Shown here piece after piece: positions 26,290 to 35,810 of a stretch of 64,000 nucleotides of DNA. Position 1 is the first letter of the stretch. The number at the start of each line of letters is the position of its first letter. The stretch is from Seleniivibrio woodruffii (lineage in GTDB: Bacteria; Chrysiogenota; Deferribacteres; Deferribacterales; Geovibrionaceae): assembly GCF_004339245.1 (NCBI RefSeq), contig NZ_SMGG01000007.1, positions 62,001 through 126,000 of the forward strand. The letters are read 5' to 3'. The notes below the pieces were generated by a model. That model was given only the letters and a program-made list of their open reading frames with translations. It had not been told where the DNA came from and made no database searches. Made by a program: the position numbers and the translations under genes.

Positions 26290-26984
26290 AAAAAATTATC
26301 TGTATCGCCCTGTTTCTGTTCAGTTCAATGTCTCTTTATGCGGAGGAGAACATTAATCCTGATGAAATCAGAGCAAACATCGGCAAGGCATTTGCAAATA
26401 TGCCGGTGGGAGAGATCAGAGAGTCCGAGATATCCGGTTTGTTTGAAATAGAAACCGGCAACAACATCATCTATTCTGACGGCAAATATCTCATGATGGG
26501 GCATATGTTCGATTTCTTAGGTAAAGACCTTACACAAGAAAAAATCAACAGCCTGATGACAAAGAAAGCCTCTGAGATTGATAAAACACTGGCGATTAAA
26601 GTCGGTAACGGCAAAAAAGAAGTAGTTGAGTTTACAGATCCGGAGTGCCCGTATTGCCTCAAAGCTGAGGAATTTTTCAAAGGAGCCAATGTAACAAGAC
26701 TTCTGCTCTTTATGCCGCTGCCCTTTCATAAAAACGCCGAACGGCTCGCCGTACACATCCTCTGTTCATCGACACCGGCGACAGAGTATCAGAAAGTGCT
26801 AAAAGAAGTGTCAGCAGGCAACGCCGACAACTTTAAAACAATCAGCTGCGATGCCGGAAATGAACGTCTTCAAAAGATGGTTGAAACAGCCCAGAATCTT
26901 GGTGTTCGTGGAACGCCATTTTTCATCATAGATGGCAAAGCTGTCAGCGGTGCAGATCCAGCTATACAGCAAATGATAAAATGA
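26286..26984 (+). CDS. dsbC: DsbC-like periplasmic disulfide isomerase
   Basis: A 232-residue exported protein (signal peptide MKKIICIALFLFSSMSLYA). It has an N-terminal dimerisation domain (YSDGKYLMMG) and a thioredoxin domain with active site CPYC (DPECPYCLKAE) and cis-Pro turn RGTPFFI near the end. DsbC-type proteins shuffle wrong disulfides. On conjugative elements they (TrbB/DsbC) are needed for Cys-rich tra products, here the two large Cys-rich proteins just upstream. AAGGAG precedes the ATG at 26286. Confidence 0.85.
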   Translation: MKKIICIALFLFSSMSLYAEENINPDEIRANIGKAFANMPVGEIRESEISGLFEIETGNNIIYSDGKYLMMGHMFDFLGKDLTQEKINSLMTKKASEIDKTLAIKVGNGKKEVVEFTDPECPYCLKAEEFFKGANVTRLLLFMPLPFHKNAERLAVHILCSSTPATEYQKVLKEVSAGNADNFKTISCDAGNERLQKMVETAQNLGVRGTPFFIIDGKAVSGADPAIQQMIK

Positions 26985-27478
26985 AAAGGATTATCTTGAT
27001 TGTAATCATACTTTTGGCCTGTGGAATATCACAGGCCTCTGTCTCACCTGAAATTCTGTCTGCAACAAAATACGCCTCAAAGAGAACAGGTATTCCGGAG
27101 TGGCTTATTCTTTCTATTGCTCATGTGGAGAGCGGGTTCAATCCATATGCGGTCAATGTGGCAGGGAAAAGTTATCAGCCAAAAACAAAAGAAGAGGCAT
27201 ACGCTATTATCAGAAATGCCGCTTCAGCTGGGAAAAGTTTTGACGTTGGGGTTATGCAGGTGAACAGCTTCTGGTTCAAGAAATTCAACATCCCATATCA
27301 CTATGGTCTGGATCTCCAGAACAGCTTTGTCATGGGTGCCGAAATCCTCAGAGAAGAAATCCTCCGCAATGGCAACAACTGGCTGTCAGTGGGGTATTAT
27401 CATAGTAAAAATGTTAATTTAGCCGTTAAATATTTTCAAAAGATTAAGTATCAATCGGAAAATTACAATTTGAGATAG
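26981..27478 (+). CDS. Lytic transglycosylase (VirB1/TraL type)
   Basis: A 165-residue exported muramidase-fold enzyme. The signal peptide ends near SQA, then comes the SLT domain with catalytic Glu in AHVESGFNPYAVN and the GVMQVNSFWF and GAEILREEI motifs. It opens peptidoglycan for the secretion channel. It overlaps dsbC by 4 bases and ends the plus-strand conjugation cluster. The next gene runs the other way. Confidence 0.85.
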   Translation: MKRIILIVIILLACGISQASVSPEILSATKYASKRTGIPEWLILSIAHVESGFNPYAVNVAGKSYQPKTKEEAYAIIRNAASAGKSFDVGVMQVNSFWFKKFNIPYHYGLDLQNSFVMGAEILREEILRNGNNWLSVGYYHSKNVNLAVKYFQKIKYQSENYNLR

Positions 27479-27525
27479 AATTTAATTATCTCAGTAAGTT
27501 ACCATACAAGAAAATGTGCATTCTG

Positions 27526-27557
27526 TTAAAAAATGAGACCGCAAAATAGCGGTCTCA
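27526..27557 (-). terminator. Rho-independent terminator of the selenoprotein operon
   Basis: On the minus strand TGAGACCGC and GCGGTCTCA form a 9-bp stem with a six-base loop, followed by a run of T (the AAAAAA at 27528-27533). It lies 17 bp past the selenoprotein stop and also separates the block from the convergent tra cluster. Confidence 0.85.
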
Positions 27558-27573
27558 ACAATGGTATTGCTCA

Positions 27574-27801
27574 TCAGAACCCTTTGCAAAGAGAAACTAT
27601 TTCGCCCTCTTCGGGGTAGCGTTTTCTTACCAGTCTCGAAAAAACAACTGCACCGTCGACAGTCACGGCAAACTCACTCTTCTTTGGTCCCGGCTCATAT
27701 GTAATATCTGCATTTGGGAAACTCTCCTGAAGTTCTGCGGCGAGACCCGCCGCCAATGGTTCGTGGCCTCAGCTGGGGCAATAGATTATTTCAATTCTCA
27801 T
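27574..27801 (-). CDS. Selenoprotein W-like (Rdx family) protein with in-frame UGA (Sec)
   Basis: Reading from ATG at 27801 gives MRIEIIYCPS, then TGA (27769-27771), then GHEPLAAGLA and an unbroken frame to 27574: 75 residues in all. CPSU-G fits the CxxC/U-G redox motif of the SelW/SelT/Rdx thioredoxin-like family, and the rest matches that family (FEVxVDGxxVFS, FPEEGEI). GAGGAG precedes the ATG by 8 bases. A SECIS hairpin lies 15 bases after the UGA. Automatic calling would start at an internal TTG and lose the active site. It follows trxB by 14 bp, so thioredoxin reductase may recycle it. Confidence 0.9.
27737..27753 (-). promoter_or_regulatory. Bacterial SECIS element
   Basis: GCGGCG-GGTCT-CGCCGC: a 6-bp perfect stem with loop GGUCU, starting 15 bases after the UGA. 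The loop has the GGUCU seen in the Escherichia coli fdhF SECIS and the distance is right for SelB binding. It is inside the coding frame, as bacterial SECIS elements are. Confidence 0.88.
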
Positions 27802-27815
27802 CTGTTTCTCTCCTC

Positions 27816-28781
<966 letters not shown>

Positions 28782-29102
28782 TTAAAAATTCATAACTCTG
28801 TCGGACACAAGCACCATATCGTATAAGTCTTTCATAGTCGAAATTGAGCAGATGCCTTTATCATCAAGTTCTCTGAGCTTCATACAGGTTCCGCATGCAA
28901 GTATTTGCCCGCCTCCGCTATTAAAAGCGGTTATCTGTCCCCTGATGTCAAAATCAGGTTCATCGAGCCTAATTGCTTCCACACCTTCAGCTGTTAAAAA
29001 CACTGTGACATTATCTTCCTTTCCAAGGGCAAAGTTTGCAAACCTGAAAGCGGTGAAAACCTGTTCAGGATTTTTCTGAGTTATAACTACGGTAATCTTC
29101 AT
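28782..29102 (-). CDS. DsrE-family sulfur-relay-like protein
   Basis: A 106-residue DsrE/YchN-fold protein (KITVVITQKNPEQVFTAFRF, FLTAEGVEAIRL, GGQILACGTCMKLREL). The CGTC pair matches the active Cys region of stand-alone DsrE proteins, which bind or pass persulfide sulfur. ATG 29102 has GAGGTG upstream and is better than GTG 29114. It lies 22 bp after the arsR gene and 12 bp before trxB. A sulfur or selenium trafficking role is inference from the company it keeps. Confidence 0.8.
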   Translation of the reverse strand: MKITVVITQKNPEQVFTAFRFANFALGKEDNVTVFLTAEGVEAIRLDEPDFDIRGQITAFNSGGGQILACGTCMKLRELDDKGICSISTMKDLYDMVLVSDRVMNF

Positions 29103-29124
29103 AAAACACCTCACATATTGAACA

Positions 29125-29448
29125 TCAGGGGCGGATACAGCACTTGCTCTCCTTCTTTTCGTTATCTTTCGGGTCGTTTTTCAGCAGTTTAAGTATCCCG
29201 CCGACAAGCTCGGGACAGCGCACAAAATAACATCTCTGTGCACCGCTTTGTGTGAAGTCGACTATCCCGGCACTGCGCAGAACTGTAAGATGCTGTGAAA
29301 TGTTAGCCTGAGAAACAGGTAAAATTTCCTGAATATCGGTTACGCATTTTGTGCCGTGTTCAAGCAGTTCGATAACTATCTTAAGACGTGTGCCGTGTCC
29401 AAGCGCCTTTAGTATCTCAACCCATTCTTTATTAAAATATGCCTGCAT
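29125..29448 (-). CDS. ArsR-family transcriptional regulator
   Basis: A 107-residue winged-helix regulator (VEILKALGHGTRLKIVIELL, VSQANISQHLTVLRSAGIV, SGAQRCYFV). The C-terminus carries a Cys pair (ESKCCIRP), which with Cys at about 34 and 70 could sense metal, arsenite or sulfur species. It is the first gene of the redox operon and probably represses it. The upstream gap 29449-29535 would hold the promoter. Confidence 0.88.
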   Translation of the reverse strand: MQAYFNKEWVEILKALGHGTRLKIVIELLEHGTKCVTDIQEILPVSQANISQHLTVLRSAGIVDFTQSGAQRCYFVRCPELVGGILKLLKNDPKDNEKKESKCCIRP

Positions 29449-29535
29449 ATCAAATCCTTAAATCATATTCGAATATTCTTATATCATGTATTAAAAAAAA
29501 TTGCATTAAAATTTTCAGCATATTTCCATTATGGA

Positions 29536-29560
29536 AGCAGGGGAGAAATTCTCCCCTGCT
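29536..29560 (-). terminator. Strong hairpin after the cytochrome gene
   Basis: AGCAGGGGAGAA and TTCTCCCCTGCT form a 12-bp stem with a one-base centre, 18 bp past the cytochrome stop. No T-run follows on either strand, so it may stabilise the mRNA 3' end as much as terminate. Confidence 0.6.
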
Positions 29561-29577
29561 CCGGTTTGATCAATTAT

Positions 29578-31167
29578 TTATTTCTTTTTGTAGCCCATTT
29601 CCCACAGATCTTTAAACATAGGGCTTCCGGGAAGCTGCCAACCCATGATTTCAGCCTGTTGGTCTTTTGCCCCCTGTATCTGTCTGACATAGTCGTCATG
29701 CTGCGGCGGGAAATCCTTAGCCGTCTTGTTCACATACTCATCTTTGGTCTTATCCCATTCGTTCCACATCTCCCACTGCTCTTTCGAGATAATTCCTTTG
29801 CTGTATATAAATTCGACATTTTTTCTCACGCTTTCCCAGTAGCCGGGTTTTTTATACCAGTAGTTATTGGTGAGAGCGATGTTTGATTTACCCCAGATAG
29901 AGCCGCCGTAGTCAAACCACGGGAAGAACCAGACTTTATCCTTTGAATTCTCATGCGCCCATTTTTCTGCCTCGGGAATACCCTTTTCGGCAGCCATCTC
30001 GATGAGTTCATATGTCTGATAAGTCATCGGACTGTAGCCGTAGGCTTCGTTCTTATTAGGGCCAAAGTGCATAAGCGAAGCTCTGTAGACCCTACCCGTG
30101 TCGTGCCATACTTCCCTGAGAATGATATCAAACGGGTCGTCATCATCATTTTCGCTGGTAAGCGCACCCTTTTCATTCATAGATCCTCTCAGTTTCGCAA
30201 AGACTTTAAATACCTCGTTAAACTGATAGACTCCCAGGTCGGTAGCAAGGAAAAGCCTCTTGGTAAATGATTCTGCATGGCACTGAACGCAGACTTTCTC
30301 CATACGTTCTCTTTTAACCTGCCAGTTTTCATCATTCCATTTACTTCTGAAAGAAATAGGTGAAGCGAGTCTCCAGCTGCTCCGCTCGCTTACGTTGTGT
30401 GTTGCTTTAAGTCCGGGCGCACCGCTCATATGGCATGTTGCACAGACAGGTGCATCAAAAGGAACGACTTTTTCGCCGGAAGCATAATTCCAGTTCCATT
30501 TTGAGCCTTTGTCAAAATATACAAGACCGTGTTTTGAGTTCTGATATGATTCCCAGTTTCCATGATCCATACCCTCGTGACAGCGTTTACATGTCTCGGG
30601 CTTTCTGACCTGTTCAAGAGAGAAATCATGCTTGTTATGGCACTGTGTGCAGTCTCCCAGTGTTTTATCCGGCCAGTAGTTGCCCATACCCGCATGACAA
30701 CTTGAACAGCCCATTGTTTTTCCGTAGATGGGCGGTTTTCTCCAGTTCATGTTAGGGTCGAGACCCTGTCCGTGTGTACCGAGGATGGCGTGACGGCTCT
30801 TGAGAAACTCTTCATTCTGTTTCGGGTGACATTTTGCACAGTCAGCTGCATTGGGTGTCTGCGCAACGGTGTAGCCGTTGTGATCCATTGCATCATAATC
30901 CTTTTCTCCCGCTTTGTGGCAGGACATACACCCAACTTCAGCTTTGCTGTGCATACTGTTTTTCCACTGCCTCACCATGCCGGGATTGTTTTCCCCGTGG
31001 CATTCGATACAGTCTTTGTCCGCCTTTGTCAGACCGATCTTTTTAGATGGTTTTCTGGCATCGGCATGAGCAGAGCTGAAAGAACCGGACATGCCGAGAA
31101 ATACTGAAACCATCACAAATAAGACCATCAGACTGATCCACTGTGACTTTTCACTTCTGTGACTCAT
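29578..31167 (-). CDS. Octahaem c-type cytochrome, hydroxylamine oxidoreductase-like
   Basis: A 529-residue exported cytochrome. A signal/anchor helix at 10-30 ends at AHA; CXXCH motifs begin at residues 53, 80, 110, 154, 173, 193, 242 and 293: eight haems. The order and the block CATCHMSGAPGLKATHNVSE plus SSWRLASPISF match the HAO superfamily (epsilon-type HAO, octahaem nitrite/tetrathionate reductases). It could reduce a nitrogen or sulfur oxyanion, or pass electrons to the TtrA-like enzyme. A sigma-54 promoter and an upstream site shared with the reductase operon precede it. Confidence 0.85.
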   Translation of the reverse strand: MSHRSEKSQWISLMVLFVMVSVFLGMSGSFSSAHADARKPSKKIGLTKADKDCIECHGENNPGMVRQWKNSMHSKAEVGCMSCHKAGEKDYDAMDHNGYTVAQTPNAADCAKCHPKQNEEFLKSRHAILGTHGQGLDPNMNWRKPPIYGKTMGCSSCHAGMGNYWPDKTLGDCTQCHNKHDFSLEQVRKPETCKRCHEGMDHGNWESYQNSKHGLVYFDKGSKWNWNYASGEKVVPFDAPVCATCHMSGAPGLKATHNVSERSSWRLASPISFRSKWNDENWQVKRERMEKVCVQCHAESFTKRLFLATDLGVYQFNEVFKVFAKLRGSMNEKGALTSENDDDDPFDIILREVWHDTGRVYRASLMHFGPNKNEAYGYSPMTYQTYELIEMAAEKGIPEAEKWAHENSKDKVWFFPWFDYGGSIWGKSNIALTNNYWYKKPGYWESVRKNVEFIYSKGIISKEQWEMWNEWDKTKDEYVNKTAKDFPPQHDDYVRQIQGAKDQQAEIMGWQLPGSPMFKDLWEMGYKKK

Positions 31168-31215
31168 AAAGTCCTCCTGAATAAATTCTTACGAGACAAG
31201 CTCTGCTTTATTCAA

Positions 31216-31231
31216 AGCAACATAAATGCCA
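31216..31231 (-). promoter_or_regulatory. Sigma-54 promoter of the octahaem cytochrome gene
   Basis: Minus strand TGGCATTTATGTTGCT: GG-N10-GC spacing, a near-consensus -24/-12 element 49 bp before the ATG. It fits control by the NtrC-type regulator encoded immediately upstream. Confidence 0.8.
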
Positions 31232-31303
31232 CACAATTCATAAGTGCCAGCACATTGGTAATAAAAGAAAATACAAGAAGCAACCGTTATCGATAAAAAG
31301 GAA

Positions 31304-31330
31304 TTGTTACAAACTGAAACATGATGAAAC
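31304..31330. promoter_or_regulatory. Upstream activator site of the cytochrome promoter
   Basis: TTGTTACA-AAC-TGAAACA (plus strand) is an imperfect palindrome, and a second TGAAAC starts exactly 10 bp after the first (31315, 31325). The same pair occurs before the reductase operon. It lies 75-100 bp upstream of the -24 box, right for an enhancer-binding protein. A further ATGTTGC/GCAACAT inverted repeat stands at 31335-31354. Confidence 0.65.
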
Positions 31331-31377
31331 CGAAATGTTGCTGTAATGCAACATGAGAGGAATTGAAGATACTGAAT

Positions 31378-32736
31378 CTATGCTCTTTCTATACCCAGCT
31401 CCTTCATTTTTCTCCAGAGAGTTGCCCGGCTGATTCCGAGATATTTAGCAGCCTCACTTTTACGCCATAAAAATCTGTTAAGAGCGTCAAGGATGGTTGA
31501 TTTCTCTATCTCTTTGATATTGTAATCAAGCTGGCTGTTCCCAACCGTATCGACTGTCCTGTCATGCCTGTTTAAAATGTCAGAGGGAATATTTCTGACA
31601 AAAACAGTGCCACCATCACAAAAAGTGATGATATTCTCCATCAGGTGCTTCAGTTCACGGATATTGCCCGGAAAATCGTAGCCGGACAGAAACTCTTTAA
31701 ATTCCTCTGAAAAATCCGGAACGGATTTTCCGAGTTTTTTGCTGAACTCTGTAGCGTAATGTTCAGCAATTGTGAGGATATCCTCCCGCCTGTCTCTGAG
31801 CGGAGGAAGTGATATCGTCAGCACGTTTATCCGATAAAAAAGATCCTCGCGAAAACGTCCGGCAGAGATAAGCTCTGAAATATTCATTCTCGTAGCAAAG
31901 ACAAACCTTGTATCAATATAAATTTCCTTGTTGCCGCCAAGACGTTCAAAGGATTTATTTTCAATTATCCTCAGCAGCTTCGTCTGCATGTTGAAAGGCA
32001 TATCTCCTATTTCGTCAAAGAAAAACGTACCTTCATGCGCCAATTCCAGCTTTCCTTTTTTCTGTTGAAAAGCTCCTGTGAAAGCACCTTTTTCATAACC
32101 GCACAGTTCTGCCTCAAGCAGTTCTTCAGGAATAGAAGCACTGTTTATTTTGATTATATTGCTGTCGCACCTTTTACTCATAAGGTGGATTGCATTTGCA
32201 ACAAGTTCTTTACCAGTGCCGCTTTCACCAAAAATCATCACGGATGAATCAGATTTCGCAGAAGCTGATATAAAATCAAAAATTCTGCCGACAGCCCTGC
32301 TTTGTCCTAAAATACCGAAGTTGCCGGAAGACGGCTGTTTTCCGGCATCGCAGCAGGTACTCTTGTTCGACTTGTGCGTACCGCTCAGAAACCTGTCTAT
32401 CATTTCTATAAGTTTGGACGGATCAAGCGGTTTCTGAATATAATCAAAAGCTCCCAGCTTTATTGCTTTCACGGCATTTTCTATCTCGGCAAATGCCGTA
32501 ATCACGATTACACAGGTTGACGGGCTGATTTCCTTAACTTTTTCCAGTATCTCGATACCGTTATACCCCGGCAGGCGGAAATCGGTGACGATAACGTCAA
32601 AGACTTCCCTGCTGATAATATCCATGCCCTGTTCGCCGGTTTCGGCAACACATACATCATAGCCTGCATCCTCAAGGGTAAACCGAAGCCCCAGCCTCAT
32701 GGAAAGTTCGTCTTCTATTATCAGAATTCTATTCAT
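31378..32736 (-). CDS. NtrC-family sigma-54-dependent response regulator
   Basis: A 452-residue regulator from ATG 32736 (the frame extends to 32760, but MNRILIIEDE is the natural receiver start). It has a receiver domain with phosphoacceptor Asp in VIVTDFRLPG, an AAA+ domain with Walker A GESGTGKE and the sigma-54 loop GAFTGA, and a Fis-type HTH at the end (KYLGISRATLWRKMKEL). It activates -24/-12 promoters, two of which flank this gene set. It overlaps the kinase gene by 8 bases. Confidence 0.93.
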   Translation of the reverse strand: MNRILIIEDELSMRLGLRFTLEDAGYDVCVAETGEQGMDIISREVFDVIVTDFRLPGYNGIEILEKVKEISPSTCVIVITAFAEIENAVKAIKLGAFDYIQKPLDPSKLIEMIDRFLSGTHKSNKSTCCDAGKQPSSGNFGILGQSRAVGRIFDFISASAKSDSSVMIFGESGTGKELVANAIHLMSKRCDSNIIKINSASIPEELLEAELCGYEKGAFTGAFQQKKGKLELAHEGTFFFDEIGDMPFNMQTKLLRIIENKSFERLGGNKEIYIDTRFVFATRMNISELISAGRFREDLFYRINVLTISLPPLRDRREDILTIAEHYATEFSKKLGKSVPDFSEEFKEFLSGYDFPGNIRELKHLMENIITFCDGGTVFVRNIPSDILNRHDRTVDTVGNSQLDYNIKEIEKSTILDALNRFLWRKSEAAKYLGISRATLWRKMKELGIERA

Positions 32737-34243
32737 CTGTATCCCCGTTTTTGCAGTCAAGAGGCAGGGTGATTATAAACTCACACCCCTTTCCCGCCTC
32801 AGTTTTAACCTCTATGCTGCCGCCGTGCTGGTCGATAATTCCCTTGCTGACAGAAAGCCCGAGCCCGGTTCCCTGACCATTCTTTGTGGAAAAGAAAGGA
32901 TCGAAAATATACGGCAGTATGTCATCGCTGATCCCGCTTCCGGTATCTTTAAGAGATATGCGGCACTTCCCATCCAGTTTTCTGGTTTTAATATTAAACG
33001 TTCCTCCTTCAGGCATGGACTGAAAGGCGTTTATCGCAATATTCATAATAACCTGTGATATTTTATTTTCACTCAGTTCTATCCTGCCAAGATCCGGATC
33101 AAATTCACAGGTTATTTTTACATTACGTCTTTGGGCTTCATAGCCTACCAATACGAGCAAATTTTCAATCAGTGCGTTCACATCGGCATATTTCTTTTCA
33201 GCTTTTGCAGAACGCGAAAAATCCAGCAACTGCTCGACTATATGCTTCATTTTTTTCAAACTGTCGTCAATGCCGAAAACCAGCTGTTCTGTCTCTGTAT
33301 TTACAGCGGTATATTTCTGGAGCCTGTTAAAGCATAGCATTACACCGCCAAGAGGATTGTTAATTTCGTGAGCAACACCGGCGGACAGATACCCCAGCGA
33401 CACCAGTTTTTCATTCTGAATAAACTGTTCAAATGTTCTTTCCTTCTCCTCGTCAAGTTCTTTAAGCCTCCGGATAAGCCAGTAAAAACTGTGTTCAAGC
33501 TCTCCTATTTCATCACGTCTTCCTTTTGCAACAGTAATGTTCATGTCCTCATGATTCTTTATTCTGTTCATGGTTCCTGAAAGTTTTATGATAGGTTTTG
33601 ACAAATGCTTTGCAAACGCTTTCACTATTATCATAGCGAAAAGAACCAGCAGAACAGCAAGAACTATGATTTCCTGTTTCAGCACATCAATTCTCTGATG
33701 CATCTCCTCCAGCGAAAGCGAAATTCTTATAGCTCCCCACTGCTTTGTGCTGACGTTCAGCGGAGCTGTAATCACAAGAATCTTATCATTTTTATCCGAT
33801 GTTCTGATTACGGGCTTATTCTCTTTCATTGCAGATATAAATTCCCTATCATGATAGCGTTTGTTCAGCGAATTTATATCTTTATGTGTGATAACCTTTC
33901 CGTGCGTATCCAGAATTGCGATACATTTTATGCGGGGATCCTTTTCTGACAGATTCAGAATATAATAATCGAAATAATCGATCATATCCTGATTGTCCAT
34001 TATTTTAAGTTCGTTATATACCATAATGTTTGTAAGGGTCAGTCTGCTGGTTTCAGTTAAAACGTTTGCCTGCTGATATGCGTTGGCTATGTATAATTTC
34101 TCCTCACGGTCAAATATCCACCAGCTAGCAACCGCAATGGTAAGGATTATGCAACTCACAGCGGTAATGGTAAATTTTCCTTCCAGAGTCACAGGCCATC
34201 TGAACAAAAAGTATTTGAGCTTGTTAATGAAGGATAATACCAT
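32729..34243 (-). CDS. Membrane sensor histidine kinase
   Basis: A 504-residue kinase: membrane helix at about 22-43, a periplasmic Cache-like sensor (44-190), a second helix at about 192-212, HAMP, then HisKA with phosphorylated His in AGVAHEINNPLGG. The ATPase boxes follow: NIAINAFQSMPEGG, DTGSGIS and GTGLGLS. It pairs with the downstream regulator. The PhnD-like binding protein just upstream overlaps its start by 20 bases and may present the ligand; in TtrS kinases a PhnD-like domain is fused to the kinase, so this looks like a split version. Confidence 0.92.
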   Translation of the reverse strand: MVLSFINKLKYFLFRWPVTLEGKFTITAVSCIILTIAVASWWIFDREEKLYIANAYQQANVLTETSRLTLTNIMVYNELKIMDNQDMIDYFDYYILNLSEKDPRIKCIAILDTHGKVITHKDINSLNKRYHDREFISAMKENKPVIRTSDKNDKILVITAPLNVSTKQWGAIRISLSLEEMHQRIDVLKQEIIVLAVLLVLFAMIIVKAFAKHLSKPIIKLSGTMNRIKNHEDMNITVAKGRRDEIGELEHSFYWLIRRLKELDEEKERTFEQFIQNEKLVSLGYLSAGVAHEINNPLGGVMLCFNRLQKYTAVNTETEQLVFGIDDSLKKMKHIVEQLLDFSRSAKAEKKYADVNALIENLLVLVGYEAQRRNVKITCEFDPDLGRIELSENKISQVIMNIAINAFQSMPEGGTFNIKTRKLDGKCRISLKDTGSGISDDILPYIFDPFFSTKNGQGTGLGLSVSKGIIDQHGGSIEVKTEAGKGCEFIITLPLDCKNGDTDE

Positions 34244-35105
34244 TCTGTTCCATCTCTTTTATCATACCTCTGATCGTGTTATAGTCAGAATCTTTTGCTT
34301 CGGCAAAACCGAATTTAAGCTCTTCATCCCATGTACTCATTATTTTTCTGTCCGCCGGTTTGCTGTAGTCAAGTTTCAGCAGAGCAGCCTTAACTTCATT
34401 GATAAATTTAGGATCCGCATCCTCTCTGACAACAATGGGAAGTCCCGGAATAGGCTCCGAACGCCATATTACTTTCAGACCCTCGTGGCTGTATTGATAG
34501 GCAACGGCGTCTATAAGCGCACCCGCATCATAATTGCCCTTCTGAACCTCTCTTGCCACAGAATCATGGTATCTGAGGTTCTTGTAGCTACGAAGTTCGT
34601 TAAGATAAATATGTTTCTTCATGAGGTTGTATACGGGAACAAGAAAGCCTGATGTGGAAAGCTCCGAAGGAAATACGATGCTTTTACAGCATAACTGGTC
34701 GATGGAATTTATCGGAGAATTCTTCCTTACAACTATAGTACTCCTGTAAAACACTTCCCCTTTTGAATTTTTTGGTTTCAGTATCGGAATTACAGGTGTA
34801 GTTTCTCTCGCTTTAACATATGTGGTTCCTCCAAGCAGAACCAGATTAACCTCTTTGTTTGCAAGATATTCTATGACTTTTCTGTAGTCCTTATTCAGTT
34901 TCAGTTCAAATTTATATGAAGTATTTCTGGTCAGATAATCCATCATAGGCTGATATTTCTGGTACATGACAATTGGATGATACAAAGTAATAGCACTGAA
35001 ATATACTGTCGGTTTAACAACCGCAGATCCGGACGCACTCCATGATATACCGGAGCAAAACATCACAGCAAAAGCAATCAGAAATATCCTGTATAATGAT
35101 TTCAT
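34224..35105 (-). CDS. PhnD-like periplasmic substrate-binding protein
   Basis: A 293-residue exported binding protein (signal peptide ending SWSA). PhnD/phosphonate-binding fold landmarks: VYFSAITLYHPIVMYQKYQP, NLVLLGGTTYVKARE, FPSELSTSGFLVPVYNL, NYDAGALIDAVAYQY and GLPIVVRED. No transporter genes are next to it; it is wedged between a methyltransferase and a sensor kinase with overlaps of 4 and 20 bases. I infer it is a ligand-presenting subunit of the sensor, for an oxyanion respired by the reductase. Confidence 0.85.
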   Translation of the reverse strand: MKSLYRIFLIAFAVMFCSGISWSASGSAVVKPTVYFSAITLYHPIVMYQKYQPMMDYLTRNTSYKFELKLNKDYRKVIEYLANKEVNLVLLGGTTYVKARETTPVIPILKPKNSKGEVFYRSTIVVRKNSPINSIDQLCCKSIVFPSELSTSGFLVPVYNLMKKHIYLNELRSYKNLRYHDSVAREVQKGNYDAGALIDAVAYQYSHEGLKVIWRSEPIPGLPIVVREDADPKFINEVKAALLKLDYSKPADRKIMSTWDEELKFGFAEAKDSDYNTIRGMIKEMEQNGIILH

Positions 35106-35695
35106 TTTTCTGCCTTTATCACAGTAAAATAATATCCGCTACCGAATGCCTCATCTGAAATTCCGGATATGGATATTCCTGTAAATCCGAATTTGCCCAG
35201 CATCTCTATAACCTCATCGGCAGAATAAAAATGCGCATTTCTGTAAAAACGGCTTTTTTCTTTCTTTGCCAGATATTTTTGCCCGAGTCCGGAATCCTTG
35301 TCCACAAATCCAATGATAAGACAACCTCTTTCACTCAAAACACGTCTGACCTCTTCAAGAGCTTTCATAGGATTTTCAATAAAGCACAGCACAGTTATCA
35401 TATATACTGCACCGAAACTGCCGTCAGCAAAAGGTATGTCCCCGGCGTATCCCCTCACAGTGCAGATTCCCCTTCTCAATGCGTATTGTGCCATATTGGA
35501 TGACGGCTCAAGACCATATTCAATTCCAAGCGGTAATGCAAATCTGCCGGTACCGACCCCTATTTCGAGTTTCGGGGTTTCAGAGGCGCACACATTTTTA
35601 AGAAGATCAAGTTCCGCAAGAAAAACTTCCGTATTTTCATCAAACCAAATATCATATTCAGCGTGGAAGCTGTCAAAGGGGTCTGTATTGTCCAT
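35102..35695 (-). CDS. Class I SAM-dependent methyltransferase
   Basis: A 197-residue methyltransferase. Motif I is LEIGVGTGRFALPLG (about 42-56), followed by GLEPSSNM and the DIPFADGSFGAVYMITVL segment, typical of Methyltransf_11. Substrate unknown. In a locus for oxyanion respiration it might methylate an element such as selenium or arsenic, but nothing in the sequence proves that. First gene of the sensor operon, overlapping the binding-protein gene by 4 bases. Confidence 0.75.
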   Translation of the reverse strand: MDNTDPFDSFHAEYDIWFDENTEVFLAELDLLKNVCASETPKLEIGVGTGRFALPLGIEYGLEPSSNMAQYALRRGICTVRGYAGDIPFADGSFGAVYMITVLCFIENPMKALEEVRRVLSERGCLIIGFVDKDSGLGQKYLAKKEKSRFYRNAHFYSADEVIEMLGKFGFTGISISGISDEAFGSGYYFTVIKAEK

Positions 35696-35755
35696 ATTCC
35701 ACCTCGGATATAATATAAGGCATGAGTTTATTTAAAGGAATCACATAATTCAGAA

Positions 35756-35782
35756 TGCCGGTGCGGATTAACCGCACCGGCA
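35756..35782 (-). terminator. Hairpin between the reductase and sensor genes
   Basis: TGCCGGTGCGG and CCGCACCGGCA form an 11-bp GC-rich stem with a five-base loop, 29 bp after the reductase stop. Only a weak T tract follows, so partial read-through into the sensor operon is possible. Confidence 0.65.
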
Positions 35783-35810
35783 GATGTCCCCTCCCCTGAG
35801 GTTGTTAAGG

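Noticed and set aside
27574-27756. A 60-residue protein starting at the internal TTG
   Set aside because: The frame continues upstream through a selenocysteine UGA to a proper ATG with a ribosome site and the redox motif.
29578-31167. MccA-type sulfite reductase
   Set aside because: No CX15CH-type haem motif; all eight sites are CXXCH and the HAO-like THN block is present.
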